Shown in pieces: positions 51,852 through 61,360 of a DNA stretch of 64,000 nt; within the stretch, counting starts at the first letter, position 1, and each line of letters begins with the position of its first letter. The notes below the pieces were generated by a model. That model had not been told where the DNA came from. It was given only the letters and a program-made list of their open reading frames with translations, and ran no database searches. This DNA is from Paenibacillus thermotolerans (GTDB taxonomy: Bacteria; Bacillota; Bacilli; Paenibacillales; YIM-B00363), in NCBI RefSeq assembly GCF_028745515.1, contig NZ_JAQZSG010000001.1:62001-126000 (forward strand), written 5' to 3'. The position numbers were made by a program, and so were the translations under genes.

Positions 51852-52886
51852 TCATTCGGTACGAATCGCACCGCAAGACCTTCGAACGATAAGTCTGGTT
51901 GCCAGTTGCTCATGAAAGACTGAAAACTTTCTCGTACCTTCCGCCAGCTGCTTCAGCAGCCGTTCGACAGCCAAGCTACCCATCTGAAAAAACGGAACAT
52001 GTACGGTCGTAAGCGGCGGATCGGAAAGGCGCGATGCGTCGGAATCGTCGCAGCCGACGATCGGCATGTCGGATGGCGGCGACAGCCCGCGTTCCCTCAG
52101 CCCCTGCATGAGCCCGATCGCCATCCGGTCGTTCGCTGCAAAGACCGCATCGAGACGTCCGCGGCTCGCGAGCACTTGCTCGGTCAGCCGGTAACCGCTC
52201 GTACTGCTGTAATTCCCTTCGAACACAATCGATTCGTCCAGCGGCACGCCCGCTTCGAACAGCGCGCGCTTGTACCCGTCGAACCGGTTGCTGCTGCCGG
52301 AATATTGCGGCGAGCCGTTCAAAAAACCGATTCTTTCGTACCCGAGGGAAAGCAGGTGAGCGACGGCGTCGCGGGCGCCGGCCGCGTGATCCGCGGATAC
52401 GATGCTAACTCCGGGATCTTCGAAATGCTGGTCGATGACGCAGAACGGAAGGCCTTCCTGTGCCAGGCGACGGACGGATTCCGTTTCCGCGGGCAGCGAG
52501 CTCGCTCCGAGAATGATGCATGCGTCGATCCGGTGCGTCCGAAACAGCGACACGTAGTCGAACGGGACCGCCGGGTCGCGAAACAACAGCAGCAAACCGT
52601 ACCCGCTCGTTCGGACGATCTCTCCGACGCCGCTGAGCAGCTCCGAGAAGTAGTAGGTCGAAAACAAATGGACCTTCGGGACGAACGGCAGCACTACGCC
52701 GATATTCCCGCTCTTCCCTCTGGCAAAGCTGGCCGCGACCGCATTCAGATGATAGTTTAATTGTTTGGCTGCGGCCATGACGCGCTGACGGGTCGTTTCC
52801 TTGATCGGCCCAACCCCGTTCAGCACCCGGGAAACGGTCGCTTCCGACACGCCGGCGAGCTCGGCCACTTCCTTGCGGGTCGCCAT
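51852..52886 (-). CDS. LacI-family transcriptional regulator
   Basis: A 344-residue regulator: helix-turn-helix TRKEVAELAGVSEATVSRVL, hinge helix near residue 50, and sugar-binding core. First gene of the operon with two oxidoreductases and ThuA, so it most likely regulates itself and them. The start at 52886 is 17 bases downstream of a LacI/CcpA-type palindrome. Confidence 0.88.
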   Translation of the reverse strand: MATRKEVAELAGVSEATVSRVLNGVGPIKETTRQRVMAAAKQLNYHLNAVAASFARGKSGNIGVVLPFVPKVHLFSTYYFSELLSGVGEIVRTSGYGLLLLFRDPAVPFDYVSLFRTHRIDACIILGASSLPAETESVRRLAQEGLPFCVIDQHFEDPGVSIVSADHAAGARDAVAHLLSLGYERIGFLNGSPQYSGSSNRFDGYKRALFEAGVPLDESIVFEGNYSSTSGYRLTEQVLASRGRLDAVFAANDRMAIGLMQGLRERGLSPPSDMPIVGCDDSDASRLSDPPLTTVHVPFFQMGSLAVERLLKQLAEGTRKFSVFHEQLATRLIVRRSCGAIRTE

Positions 52887-52903
52887 GATTCTACCTACTT
52901 TCC

Positions 52904-52932
52904 TGTAAACGCTTACTATGTACACGCGTACA
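52904..52932. promoter_or_regulatory. Paired LacI/CcpA-type palindromes before the LacI-ThuA operon
   Basis: TGTAAACGCTTACT (52904-52917) fits both the CcpA cre consensus and a LacI operator; TGTACACGCGTACA (52919-52932) is a second near-palindrome centred on CG. Which protein binds cannot be told. Confidence 0.55.
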
Positions 52933-52992
52933 TCGTCTCATACCGTAAATAGATGTGTCAAGGAAAACAAATGAAAAAAAGGACAGCGTATC

Positions 52993-53283
52993 TCATCCGA
53001 CCGCACCGGACGGTTTCCCTACCTCCTCCTCCTCCGATACCCTCTCAAAATACGGATCGAAAAATCCGCCGAAGTGCTCCTTACTTCGGATTAAAGAAAT
53101 AAGACTGCTGAGCTTGCTCATCGTTTCGGCATCCTTCAGATGGGACGCAATCTGGTATAGCGTGCCGATGCTTCCGATGGCGTTCTCTTTACTGATCGTC
53201 CCGCTTTTCAAATTTTGTACCGTACGCTCTTTCTCGTCATAAATAAACGATAAAGCCGTGATCTTCAATCGGCCGTTTATCAT
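52993..53283 (-). CDS. Hypothetical protein
   Basis: A 96-residue soluble protein, helical, ending in an acidic stretch (VSEEEEVGKP). GGAGGTATGG precedes the ATG. No family recognised. It stands alone. Confidence 0.55.
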   Translation of the reverse strand: MINGRLKITALSFIYDEKERTVQNLKSGTISKENAIGSIGTLYQIASHLKDAETMSKLSSLISLIRSKEHFGGFFDPYFERVSEEEEVGKPSGAVG

Positions 53284-53401
53284 GTCGCCATACCTCCGAA
53301 GCTCATTTCACGATTTGAAAATCACTCCACTCCCATTCAACAGACGGCTATAAAATGTATGTGCCGTAAAATATACATATGACTAACGACCGCCCGTTAA
53401 A

Positions 53402-53437
53402 AAAAGGTAAAGCGGCCGTTCGGCCGCTTTACCTTAA
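53402..53437 (-). terminator. Terminator of the acyltransferase gene
   Basis: AAGGTAAAGCGGCCG and its exact complement form a 15-bp stem with a TT loop; seven A on the left give the leftward U-tract. Confidence 0.92.
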
Positions 53438-53441
53438 AAGC

Positions 53442-54521
53442 TTATTTTCCTATAAAGATCCAAGACCCGCGTATCTTCCTCGCGACGGCGAATGCCGCCC
53501 ACGAGAGCGCAAGCGAAACGGCTCCTCCGAGCCAAGTCAAATAATGATAATAGGCGCCGAAATGGGACGTGACGTATTGTCTCCATACGGCCAAAACGAA
53601 CGGATGCGCCAAAAATATTAAAAACGAAGCGATGCCAATGGACTGAAGCACCCGATTTACGCTCTTGAGCGAACGAAGCCCGTACATCCATTGCGAAGCC
53701 AAAAGCAAAAAGAGGCAGGCCGACACCGTAAACACATAATAAATGACAAAGTTCAAATTTGCTTTATATGGAAGCAGGGCGGGCAACCATTGGTAATACA
53801 TTTTTGAGGCGTACACATATAATAGCGTCCCTGCGATAAACACCGCGGTAATAATCGCTGTATTTCTCTTCAGCGCGGCGAATGCCTTCTCGTAGTAAAT
53901 GCCTATATAAGCCCCGGCAATGAAATGGAGAAAGTAGGTAATGAACAAGATGCCCGTTTGATCGAAATGGAAAAACAGCTTGTTCGCCGCAAAAAAAGCG
54001 ATTTGCACGAGCACCGCGAACGGAATGAGCCATTTTTTCACAAACGCTTTGGCGGACAACTGCAGCAGCAGCGGGAACAACACGTAAAACTGCAAAATGA
54101 TAATGAAATAATACAAATGCGTATAGTTTTTTCCGGTCAGGAGCCGCTGGAAATACATATCAAGATTGCCTATTACGCCGGAGCCGTTCATCACCTGCGC
54201 CATCAAATAATAGAAAAAAGACCAGATCAAATAAGGAACGAGAATGTACATCAGCCTTTTCTTATAAAACGGCACGATCCATGTCCGGTCGGCCGACCGA
54301 TGGAAATAATTGTAGAACAAAACCAAACCGCTTAAAAAAAGAAATGACGGCACGGCAAAATTGCTTCCGTTATTGATGAATTGATAAAACGCCTGCTGCC
54401 ACGTGCCCTTCTCCAGCTGAACCATAGGGAACGAAGTGACGTGGATGGCGATGACCGCCATAATTCCGAAGGCTCTATACAGATCGAGAAATTCCAGTTT
54501 CGGTCTTTTTGCGTTTGTCAC
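53442..54521 (-). CDS. Membrane acyltransferase (Acyl_transf_3 / OafA-like)
   Basis: About 359 residues with ten hydrophobic helices. The family signature is LEFLDLYRAFGIMAVIAIHVTSF, with the catalytic-type His in AIHVTS, followed by NFAVPSFLFLSGLVLFYNYF. Such proteins O-acylate surface glycans. The start is uncertain: GTG at 54521 or TTG at 54527 give the usual short N-terminus; a GTG at 54572 would add 17 residues without a clear binding site. No glycan cluster is adjacent. Confidence 0.82.
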   Translation of the reverse strand: MTNAKRPKLEFLDLYRAFGIMAVIAIHVTSFPMVQLEKGTWQQAFYQFINNGSNFAVPSFLFLSGLVLFYNYFHRSADRTWIVPFYKKRLMYILVPYLIWSFFYYLMAQVMNGSGVIGNLDMYFQRLLTGKNYTHLYYFIIILQFYVLFPLLLQLSAKAFVKKWLIPFAVLVQIAFFAANKLFFHFDQTGILFITYFLHFIAGAYIGIYYEKAFAALKRNTAIITAVFIAGTLLYVYASKMYYQWLPALLPYKANLNFVIYYVFTVSACLFLLLASQWMYGLRSLKSVNRVLQSIGIASFLIFLAHPFVLAVWRQYVTSHFGAYYHYLTWLGGAVSLALSWAAFAVARKIRGSWIFIGK

Positions 54522-54678
54522 TTTCAACCGTCCGTTCTTTTCTAGTAATTTAATGCCGCAATAGATGCTCACCCCATTTTACCCCATGTCCGCAAGCCGA
54601 TACAAATCCGTTTCCAGCATTTGGCCCCTGTCTCCTCTCAATTCCATGGGTTATTCTAGTAATACGGAGGTGGTGTTG

Positions 54679-55416
54679 GTGCGAAAAAAACTAGCTACGA
54701 TTCTCGCATCTGTAATGATATCATCGGCATTTGCAGCTTCCGCATCGGCTGCGGTGTCATATGAAACGGAAGTGATCGCCGGGGTTAACTTCAGAACCGG
54801 TCCGAGCACGGGCTCCAGCGTAATCCGTTTGATCCCAAGGGGAGAAGACATTCACGTCATCGAGAAGATGAACAGCTACTGGTTGAAAATCGAAGATCAA
54901 AGAGGCAAAATCGGATACATATCGGCAAACGCCAAATATACGGATTTTAAAGCTGCAACCACCGGCGGCGGCACGTCTCCGACGGCTCCTTCCGGCGAAA
55001 GCACTTCCCCGGCGGTTTCCACCAGTACATTGCGCAATAATATTGTGACGGTCGCCAAGAGCTATAACGGACAATTCGATTACAAATTCGGAGCGGAGCC
55101 GTGGACGACCAATAACCGTTACACAGATTGCTCGGCTTTCGTAAAGCTCGTTTATCGCGAAGTCGGCATCGAGCTCAAACGCTCGAGCAGGGACCAGTCC
55201 AAGCAAGGCACATATGTATCGAAATCGAATTTGAAGCTCGGCGATCTTATCTTTTTCGATACGAACAACGACAACGTTATTAATCATGTCGGCATTTATA
55301 TCGGGGACGGCAATTTCATTCATGCCAACCCTGCGTGGGATGGAGTCGGCATGAACAACTTCAATTCCGGCTTTTGGTCCAAAGCGTATGTTACTGCCCG
55401 CAATATCGTCGGATAA
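54679..55416 (+). CDS. Secreted SH3-NlpC/P60 peptidoglycan hydrolase
   Basis: A 245-residue exported cysteine peptidase. Signal peptide 1-24; SH3b domain (about 30-88: GVNFRTGPSTGSSVIRLIPRG); Thr/Ser/Pro linker; NlpC/P60 domain (115-245) with the catalytic Cys in YTDCSAFVKLVY, His in NHVGIYIG and a third polar residue in FIHANPAW. It should cut D-gamma-glutamyl-meso-diaminopimelate bonds. The GTG at 54679 has GGAGG 8 bases upstream; the longer frame from 54565 lacks a signal peptide at its start. Confidence 0.9.
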   Translation: MRKKLATILASVMISSAFAASASAAVSYETEVIAGVNFRTGPSTGSSVIRLIPRGEDIHVIEKMNSYWLKIEDQRGKIGYISANAKYTDFKAATTGGGTSPTAPSGESTSPAVSTSTLRNNIVTVAKSYNGQFDYKFGAEPWTTNNRYTDCSAFVKLVYREVGIELKRSSRDQSKQGTYVSKSNLKLGDLIFFDTNNDNVINHVGIYIGDGNFIHANPAWDGVGMNNFNSGFWSKAYVTARNIVG

Positions 55417-55438
55417 TTTCCACGTTTATTGTAAAAAA

Positions 55439-55472
55439 ACACCCTCCTCGCGCTTGCGTGAGAAGGGTGTTT
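55439..55472. terminator. Bidirectional terminator between the P60 and protease genes
   Basis: ACACCCT...AGGGTGT with an inner TCGCGC/GTGAGA stem; A-run on the left and TTTC on the right. Confidence 0.8.
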
Positions 55473-55488
55473 CGCTTTCCGGCGTTCA

Positions 55489-56274
55489 TTACTGCTCCAG
55501 ATGCTTGATCACCCAGCGTATGGGGACGGCAAGCCCGACTTTCGCTTCTTTCTCCTCCACTTCGACGGTGCTTGTGGCAAACACGACGCCGATCACTCTT
55601 CCGTCTTCCCCGATGACGGGACTTCCGCTGTTGCCTCTGTAAATAGGGGCTTGAAGCGCCAGCATCGGAGGATTTCTGTCCTCCAGCAAGCTCAGCACCT
55701 TGCCTTCATTCGCGATCCAGTTAAAGAACAACGGATTACCGATGACAACCACCGGCTTGCCGGTCGTCTCAAGCTCCGGATCGGCCGGCTCCAGCACGGG
55801 GTGCTCGTTCGGTCCGACGGAAAGCAAGGCGATATCGACGTCCGGATCGCGAACGATAACCTTTCCTATACGCCGTTCTCCGTTCGCGAAGGTGATCGTG
55901 CTGACTGATTCATCGCCGACGACATGCTTATTCGTTACGATAATCCCCTGCTCGCCGGAAATTTGAAAGCCTGTCCCTTTTCGATTGCCGGCCGATACGA
56001 CGACAACCGCTTTACTATAGCCTTGAATCGTTTCGGATTGAAACAAACGTGCGGATGTGGATAGAAATTGAACGGCTGGCATCGAGAACACCTTCGGCAG
56101 GAAGGCGAGCACGTTGGCAACCAGCATGACGCTGATTATGCCGGCCAGTATTCGCTTGACCGCGGCGGATTGCCAGAACGGGATATACTTCTCCTCGTTC
56201 TCGGCTTCTTGAAAATAACGCTCGAGCTCCTCGTCCGAAAATTCGCCGGCGTTCTCTGCTTCTTTCTCCCCCAA
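55489..56274 (-). CDS. Membrane-anchored trypsin-like serine protease (S1C, HtrA-like without PDZ)
   Basis: A 261-residue protein with an acidic cytoplasmic start, one membrane helix at 42-62, and an outer protease domain. Catalytic triad: His in IVTNKHVVG, Asp in DPDVDIALLS and Ser in YRGNSGSPVIG. The C-terminal PDZ domain of DegP/HtrA is absent. It may handle misfolded envelope proteins. CcdC gene lies 19 bases upstream, so both may be one transcript. Confidence 0.87.
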   Translation of the reverse strand: MGEKEAENAGEFSDEELERYFQEAENEEKYIPFWQSAAVKRILAGIISVMLVANVLAFLPKVFSMPAVQFLSTSARLFQSETIQGYSKAVVVVSAGNRKGTGFQISGEQGIIVTNKHVVGDESVSTITFANGERRIGKVIVRDPDVDIALLSVGPNEHPVLEPADPELETTGKPVVVIGNPLFFNWIANEGKVLSLLEDRNPPMLALQAPIYRGNSGSPVIGEDGRVIGVVFATSTVEVEEKEAKVGLAVPIRWVIKHLEQ

Positions 56275-56293
56275 TACTCACACCCCTTAATCG

Positions 56294-56779
56294 TTATGGT
56301 TGCGCAATGGCAAGCTCCCGGTGCTGCAGCGTCTTGCGGAATTTGATGAACGATACGACCCTCCAAGGAATAATGTAGCCGGCGGCAACCATCATGAACA
56401 GCGCCGCTTTCGTTTGCTGATCGAACATGTTCAACTCATTTCTCAACAAAAACCGAATGGCGATCACGATGACAAAGGCGATGACGAACCACATATTTTT
56501 TTTGGCGTAAATTTGCCGGTCTTCGCGAATCTCGTAATCCGTCGTCCATATTAATGGAATCGATAATAGAACGCCCAGCAGCAATGCGGCGAACCATTCC
56601 CAAATCAACGCATGCGCCTCCGGATTCGTGACGAGCGCGGCACCCGGTATGGCGATAAAAAAGATCGGGATCAAAATTCGTCTGCCGTCTCCCTTGATCG
56701 GGCGGTACATGTTTTTCGTTCTCCGATACATAATCAACGCCGCAACAGCCAATGCAATTCCGTAAAATGACGCTCCCAT
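56294..56779 (-). CDS. CcdC-like membrane protein (DUF1453)
   Basis: A 161-residue protein with four or five hydrophobic helices (near 5-20, 35-52, 60-78, 97-112, 125-142). Pattern as in CcdC of Bacilli, once linked by operon to cytochrome c maturation, but no partner is nearby. Start 56779 has GGAG upstream. Confidence 0.75.
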   Translation of the reverse strand: MGASFYGIALAVAALIMYRRTKNMYRPIKGDGRRILIPIFFIAIPGAALVTNPEAHALIWEWFAALLLGVLLSIPLIWTTDYEIREDRQIYAKKNMWFVIAFVIVIAIRFLLRNELNMFDQQTKAALFMMVAAGYIIPWRVVSFIKFRKTLQHRELAIAQP

Positions 56780-56895
56780 TCTCTTACACTCCGCTTTCAT
56801 CGTTTTTTTATCATCATAAAAGATAAGTATAAGGAAAGGAATTGACTTTCGTCATCAATTGCCGGACATAATAAACTATCGAGGTGAACATCGCA

Positions 56896-57123
56896 ATGAA
56901 GCATATCAGCATCTGGAACTTAAAAAACATGCCTTTGGATCAGGTCGTAGATTTTATTACGGAAAACAGCCAAGAAGGTTTCCAAGCCAAAATGGCCTCC
57001 GCAGAGGAGGCCGAATATTCCCGGATGTCCCCGCCGGAGCGCAAGGAGGCTCTCATGCGTGCCATCTTCGACATGAATGAGGAAAGCTACGAACAACATT
57101 TGCTTGAAATTATCGACGAATAG
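56896..57123 (+). CDS. Small hypothetical protein
   Basis: A 75-residue acidic protein (MKHISIWNLKNMPLDQVVDF onward), helical, rich in Glu and Met. GAGGTGAAC lies about 10 bases before the ATG. It converges on the Tet(M)-like gene with 2 bases between the stops. Function unknown. Confidence 0.6.
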   Translation: MKHISIWNLKNMPLDQVVDFITENSQEGFQAKMASAEEAEYSRMSPPERKEALMRAIFDMNEESYEQHLLEIIDE

Positions 57124-57125
57124 CT

Positions 57126-59120
57126 TCAAGTCATGCGGGACAGCGCATTGCGGACCCAAAGAATATACTTGGAGGTGTCAAGCGGATTGACGCCTCTTCT
57201 TTGCCGTACGGCCTGCACGTCCGGCGGACACGGCTCGTAACCCGCAAAGAAGGTCGTCAGCGTTCCTCTTCCTTTCGTCATTGAACCAAGTCGCGCCGGA
57301 AAATCGAGAGACGTAGCGACCGGCAGCTTTCCTTCGAGCTCCATCCTGCCGTTGCGCAGCGACGGCGTATCGAATTGCGCGCGCATCCCGGACAGCTCCG
57401 CCATAATTTTACCGCCGAACTCCTCCGGCGTAGACAGCCTGAACCGCAAAATCGGTTCAAGCAGCTTCGTTCCCGTATTTACGAGTCCGTTCATAATGCC
57501 CATCGGCGTTGCGACGGCAAAGTCAAGAGGGTGCGTATGCCAGACGTGATGCTCCCCTTCAATCAGCGTAATTTTAAGGTCGGTAACCTCCCAGCCCTTT
57601 AACCCTTGCTGAAGCGCCTCCGGCACGCGGCGGGCCACTTCGTTCTGGTAGCTTTCCAAGAGCCGCTCGGGACGAACGATGCTGGAATATTGAAGCCCGC
57701 TGCCGCTTTCCCCCGGTTCGATATGAAAACGCAGGATCGCCCAGCACGGCTTCGGCATCGTATAGGCGACGAAGCCTTCGCCCGGCTGAACCGGTGTTTC
57801 CTTGTAGATGACCGTCGGAGCGTCGAACGTCACCTGAAGCCCGAACCGGCTGCTCAATATATGCGAGAGCACCTCGATTTGAATCGGGCCCATCACCTTC
57901 AAATGAAGCTCGCGCTCTTCCTGGAGCCACTGCAAATCAAGCAGCGGGTCTTCGTCCGCAAGCTGCTGAAGCGCTTCGACGACGGCGGGATACTCTGCCT
58001 CGTTGTTCCACCGCGCCTGCACGGTGAGCAGCGGGACGGCCAGCCGCCGTTCGCCCGGCACGCTGCCTTGGTCTCCCAATATATCTCCGATCTTCACCTG
58101 TGCCAAGCCGCAGACCGCTGCAATATCCCCGGCCTGCAGCACGCCCGTGTCCTCGTATTTCCCTCCGGACACCTTGCGGATTTGCGTTATTTTCTGTTCC
58201 GCTCCTTGCGAAGCATTCAAGACGCTGTCGCGGTTGCGAAGCACCCCGTTATATAAACGAACGTAAGCGATTCTTCCCATCGATTCGTTCTGCTCCAGCT
58301 TAAATACGACTCCGGAAACCGGAGCGTCGGGCTTGGCGTTTGGCGGCGGCAGCCAGTCCACAACGGCGTTCATCAGCTCGGTCACGCCGATTCCTTTGCC
58401 GGATGCGCCGAATAACACCGGGAACAGGCGCAGCTCTCGGACTTGCGTCTTCATCGCGCTCCGCATTTCATCCGCAGGGAGCGTTCCCCGCTCCACGTAT
58501 TTGTCAAGCATGGCCTCATCGTACTCGGCGATCGTTTCCATCAGCCGCTCCATAAAGGAATTTCCTAAAGTGTCAAAACCGACGCCGGAGTCAAATAAAC
58601 TGACAGAGCCTTGAAACTCCGCTTCGGCACCGATCGGCGCTTGAATCGGAACGCAGCCGGGGGAAAGCAGCCGGCGAATTTGGCCGACGACCGCCGCTGC
58701 GTCCGCTCCGATGCGGTCCAGCTTGTTGACATAAATCAGCGTCGGAATGCGCAAGTCCATCAGCGCCTGCCAAATGACCTCCGTCTGGGCTTGCACGCCC
58801 TCCACCGCGGACACGATGAGGACGGCTCCGTCCATCACGCGCAGCGACCGCTCCACTTCGGACAAAAAATCGGCGTGTCCCGGCGTATCGACTAAATTAA
58901 ACTCCGTATGCTTCCATGTTAGACGCGTCACCGCCGCCCGGACGGAAATGCCGCGCTCCCGCTCCACATCCAGGTGATCCGTCTGAGCCGTCCCGTCGTC
59001 GACGCTTCCCAAAGCTCTGATTTTACCGCTGAGAAAAAGCATTTGCTCCGTCGTCGTCGTCTTTCCTGCGTCGACATGAGCGAAAATTCCTATATTTCTA
59101 ATGTTGAGTTTGGATTCCAT
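57126..59120 (-). CDS. Tet(M)/Otr(A)-like ribosomal protection GTPase
   Basis: A 664-residue translation GTPase. G1 AHVDAGKTTTTEQ, G3 DTPGHADF, G4 NKLDRIG; the N-terminus and the REREGISVRAA-like switch (ERERGISVRAAVTRL) match ribosomal protection proteins more than EF-G. Domains II-V follow. Members remove tetracycline from the ribosome, but chromosomal copies in Paenibacillaceae differ from acquired tet genes and may not confer resistance. No leader peptide was seen. Start 59120 matches the family; an ATG at 59147 is possible. Confidence 0.82.
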   Translation of the reverse strand: MESKLNIRNIGIFAHVDAGKTTTTEQMLFLSGKIRALGSVDDGTAQTDHLDVERERGISVRAAVTRLTWKHTEFNLVDTPGHADFLSEVERSLRVMDGAVLIVSAVEGVQAQTEVIWQALMDLRIPTLIYVNKLDRIGADAAAVVGQIRRLLSPGCVPIQAPIGAEAEFQGSVSLFDSGVGFDTLGNSFMERLMETIAEYDEAMLDKYVERGTLPADEMRSAMKTQVRELRLFPVLFGASGKGIGVTELMNAVVDWLPPPNAKPDAPVSGVVFKLEQNESMGRIAYVRLYNGVLRNRDSVLNASQGAEQKITQIRKVSGGKYEDTGVLQAGDIAAVCGLAQVKIGDILGDQGSVPGERRLAVPLLTVQARWNNEAEYPAVVEALQQLADEDPLLDLQWLQEERELHLKVMGPIQIEVLSHILSSRFGLQVTFDAPTVIYKETPVQPGEGFVAYTMPKPCWAILRFHIEPGESGSGLQYSSIVRPERLLESYQNEVARRVPEALQQGLKGWEVTDLKITLIEGEHHVWHTHPLDFAVATPMGIMNGLVNTGTKLLEPILRFRLSTPEEFGGKIMAELSGMRAQFDTPSLRNGRMELEGKLPVATSLDFPARLGSMTKGRGTLTTFFAGYEPCPPDVQAVRQRRGVNPLDTSKYILWVRNALSRMT

Positions 59121-59214
59121 CGCCAGAATAGTCCCTTCCGCTTTCATGTGCTCATTGTAACGCACATGAACATTGCGTCAAGCCCTATCTTGGCTTTCTT
59201 TCCGGCGTCTTCCG

Positions 59215-60543
59215 TTAAATGTCCCTGCGAAGCGCGGAAAGAACATCGACCCGCGTCGCTCTTGCAGCCGGACGCATTCCGGAGAAAACAGCCACGGCAA
59301 TCGACAATACCGCACACCCGATCGTCAAATAGAGCGGTATGTGAGAAATGACGAACGATGCCGGAGGCTTTTCGTTCATAAAGCTTTCAATAATATACGG
59401 CACGATGAAATTGGCCCCGGCCGAGATCGCGTACGCGGCTGCAATGCCGATCAAGGCTCCCCAGCATCCGATCATCCCGCTCTCGAGCATAAACAAGCCG
59501 CGAATCGTTCTCGGATGCGCGCCGATCGCCTTCATGATCCCGATATCCTGCGCTCTTTCGGAGACCGCCATCGTCATCGTATTGTAAATGCCGATGGAAG
59601 CGATCAGCACAGCGATCGTTCCGACGAAGAAAAGCCCGAGCTTCAGCACGAAAAACACCATATTGACGTTCTCAAGCTCGTTTGCAATGCTGTGATTGTA
59701 GTAGCCTTCCTTGCGGATCGTCTCGGCAATTTGCTTTACGTGACTGACATGATCGGCATAAACCTTAACTTGTTGGAGCGGTCTCGGCTCGTTCAACTCA
59801 TCTTGGGCGTTGTCCTCCTCCGCCGTTCGCTCCCTCCCGTATCGGGTTTGAGTGAACGCCTCAATCTCATCCAACAAGTCGCTGCCGATATACAAATAAT
59901 TGTCCGACATCCATTCCTTCGTCGGCTTTTCCGTTACGCCGACGATTTTCACTTGGTACGTTTGCTCCTTGTTTCCGCTTGGAAACGTCTGCACCAGCGT
60001 AAACGATACCGTCTTACCGATCCATTCCGCCGCATCGGGAACCGCCTCCGGCTTGCCGCTTCCCTCGTCCGGATTCATAAACTGCGCCCGAAAATGCGGG
60101 CCGATCAGCGCTTCCTGTTTGTTCGCAGGCATTGTCCCTGCGGAAAGCGGGAAACCTGTTTTCTGTTCCGAAGCGATATCCAGCACGACAGCGCTGCCGC
60201 CCAAGCCCTTAACGCCGTCAACGACGGGGATAACGCTTTGCTGCAAGTACGCCCTGTGCGTCACGGCCTTTACGTTGGCAACCGAGGATAAGTAATCAAG
60301 ATCGTGTTCGGTTAACGAGCCGGCTCCTCGATCCCCTTGCTCCTTGCCATGCACTTCAATTTCGGTGACAAGCCGGTCGCCGACGATTTCGTCTACGATG
60401 CTTTTCTGAAGCCCGAAGCCGATCGACGCCAAGTCGATCAGAAATCCGCAGCCCATTGCTGCAGCCAATATCGTCATAAACAGTCTGGTTCGATGCCGCT
60501 TCATATTTTGTCTTACGAATCGCAGCTTATCGGATAGCTTCAT
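59215..60543 (-). CDS. ABC transporter permease, MacB/FtsX type
   Basis: A 442-residue permease: helix near 18-38, a large outer domain (40-285), then three helices of the FtsX domain (about 300-325, 350-375 and 400-430) with YNTMTMAVSERAQDIGIMKAIGA and the final RPAARATRVDVLSALRRDI. Overlaps the ATPase gene by 17 bases, so they are coupled. Substrate unknown; no adaptor gene next to it. Confidence 0.88.
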   Translation of the reverse strand: MKLSDKLRFVRQNMKRHRTRLFMTILAAAMGCGFLIDLASIGFGLQKSIVDEIVGDRLVTEIEVHGKEQGDRGAGSLTEHDLDYLSSVANVKAVTHRAYLQQSVIPVVDGVKGLGGSAVVLDIASEQKTGFPLSAGTMPANKQEALIGPHFRAQFMNPDEGSGKPEAVPDAAEWIGKTVSFTLVQTFPSGNKEQTYQVKIVGVTEKPTKEWMSDNYLYIGSDLLDEIEAFTQTRYGRERTAEEDNAQDELNEPRPLQQVKVYADHVSHVKQIAETIRKEGYYNHSIANELENVNMVFFVLKLGLFFVGTIAVLIASIGIYNTMTMAVSERAQDIGIMKAIGAHPRTIRGLFMLESGMIGCWGALIGIAAAYAISAGANFIVPYIIESFMNEKPPASFVISHIPLYLTIGCAVLSIAVAVFSGMRPAARATRVDVLSALRRDI

Positions 60544-61234
60544 GCCGTAACTCTCCTTCCTGTATCACCTTGCCGTCTCGAATTACGACCGTGCGCCTCG
60601 CAGCCGAAGCGACTTGCTCATCATGAGTAACGATTAAGAATGTCGTACCTTCTTCCCGGTTAATTTGCCGAATGAGGTTGAGCAGCTGCTGCTCGTTCTC
60701 GGAGTCCAAGCTCCCGGTAGGCTCGTCCGCAAGCACAATGAGCGGCTGCAGGATGAGCGCTCTTGCGATGGCCGTGCGCTGCTGCTGTCCGCCGGACAGC
60801 TCCCCCGGATAATGCCCTTTGTACGCTGCAACGCCCAGCTTCTCCAGCATGTCGTTCACTCTGCGCTCCCGCTCCTTCGGCGGAATTCCTTCCAGCACCA
60901 GCGGCAGCTCGGCGTTCTCGAACGCGGTCATGCTCGGAATGAGCTGAAAGCTTTGAAAAATAAATCCGAAATGCTTCCTTCTAAAGTCCGCCCACTCTCC
61001 CTCGGTAAACCGAGTCGCATGCCGGCCGTTGATGATGATTTCACCTTGAGCCGGTCGGACATAGCCCGAAATTAAGTGAAGCAAGGTCGATTTTCCCGAG
61101 CCGCTTCTCCCTAGAAGCGCAACGATTTCCCCTTTATTCACCTTTAACTGAACGTCGTTCAGCACCGGAACGCTTCTTTCCTTCCCTTTTTTTCCGATCG
61201 CAAATTGATGACTCACATTTTGTAATTCGATCAT
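60527..61234 (-). CDS. ABC transporter ATP-binding protein, MacB/LolD type
   Basis: A 235-residue ATPase: Walker A LLGRSGSGKSTLLH, signature LSGGQQQRTAIARAL, Walker B IVLADEPTGSLD, switch His in VTHDEQV. Start 61234 has AGGAGG at the right spacing; the longer frame begins without one. Works with the permease downstream. Confidence 0.9.
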   Translation of the reverse strand: MIELQNVSHQFAIGKKGKERSVPVLNDVQLKVNKGEIVALLGRSGSGKSTLLHLISGYVRPAQGEIIINGRHATRFTEGEWADFRRKHFGFIFQSFQLIPSMTAFENAELPLVLEGIPPKERERRVNDMLEKLGVAAYKGHYPGELSGGQQQRTAIARALILQPLIVLADEPTGSLDSENEQQLLNLIRQINREEGTTFLIVTHDEQVASAARRTVVIRDGKVIQEGELRHEAIR

Positions 61235-61360
61235 GCTGCGTACCCTCCTGACATGGTTTCTACAAATCTCATGGTAACGGACAGAAATAAATAATGAATA
61301 AAGCAAATCTTAAGAATTGTCTTAAGGAACGATAACATTCGTTTAGAGAGAACGCGGAGA

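Noticed and set aside
59173-60291. 372-residue open frame on the plus strand
   Set aside because: Antisense to the MacB-type permease, which has clear family motifs and coupling to its ATPase.
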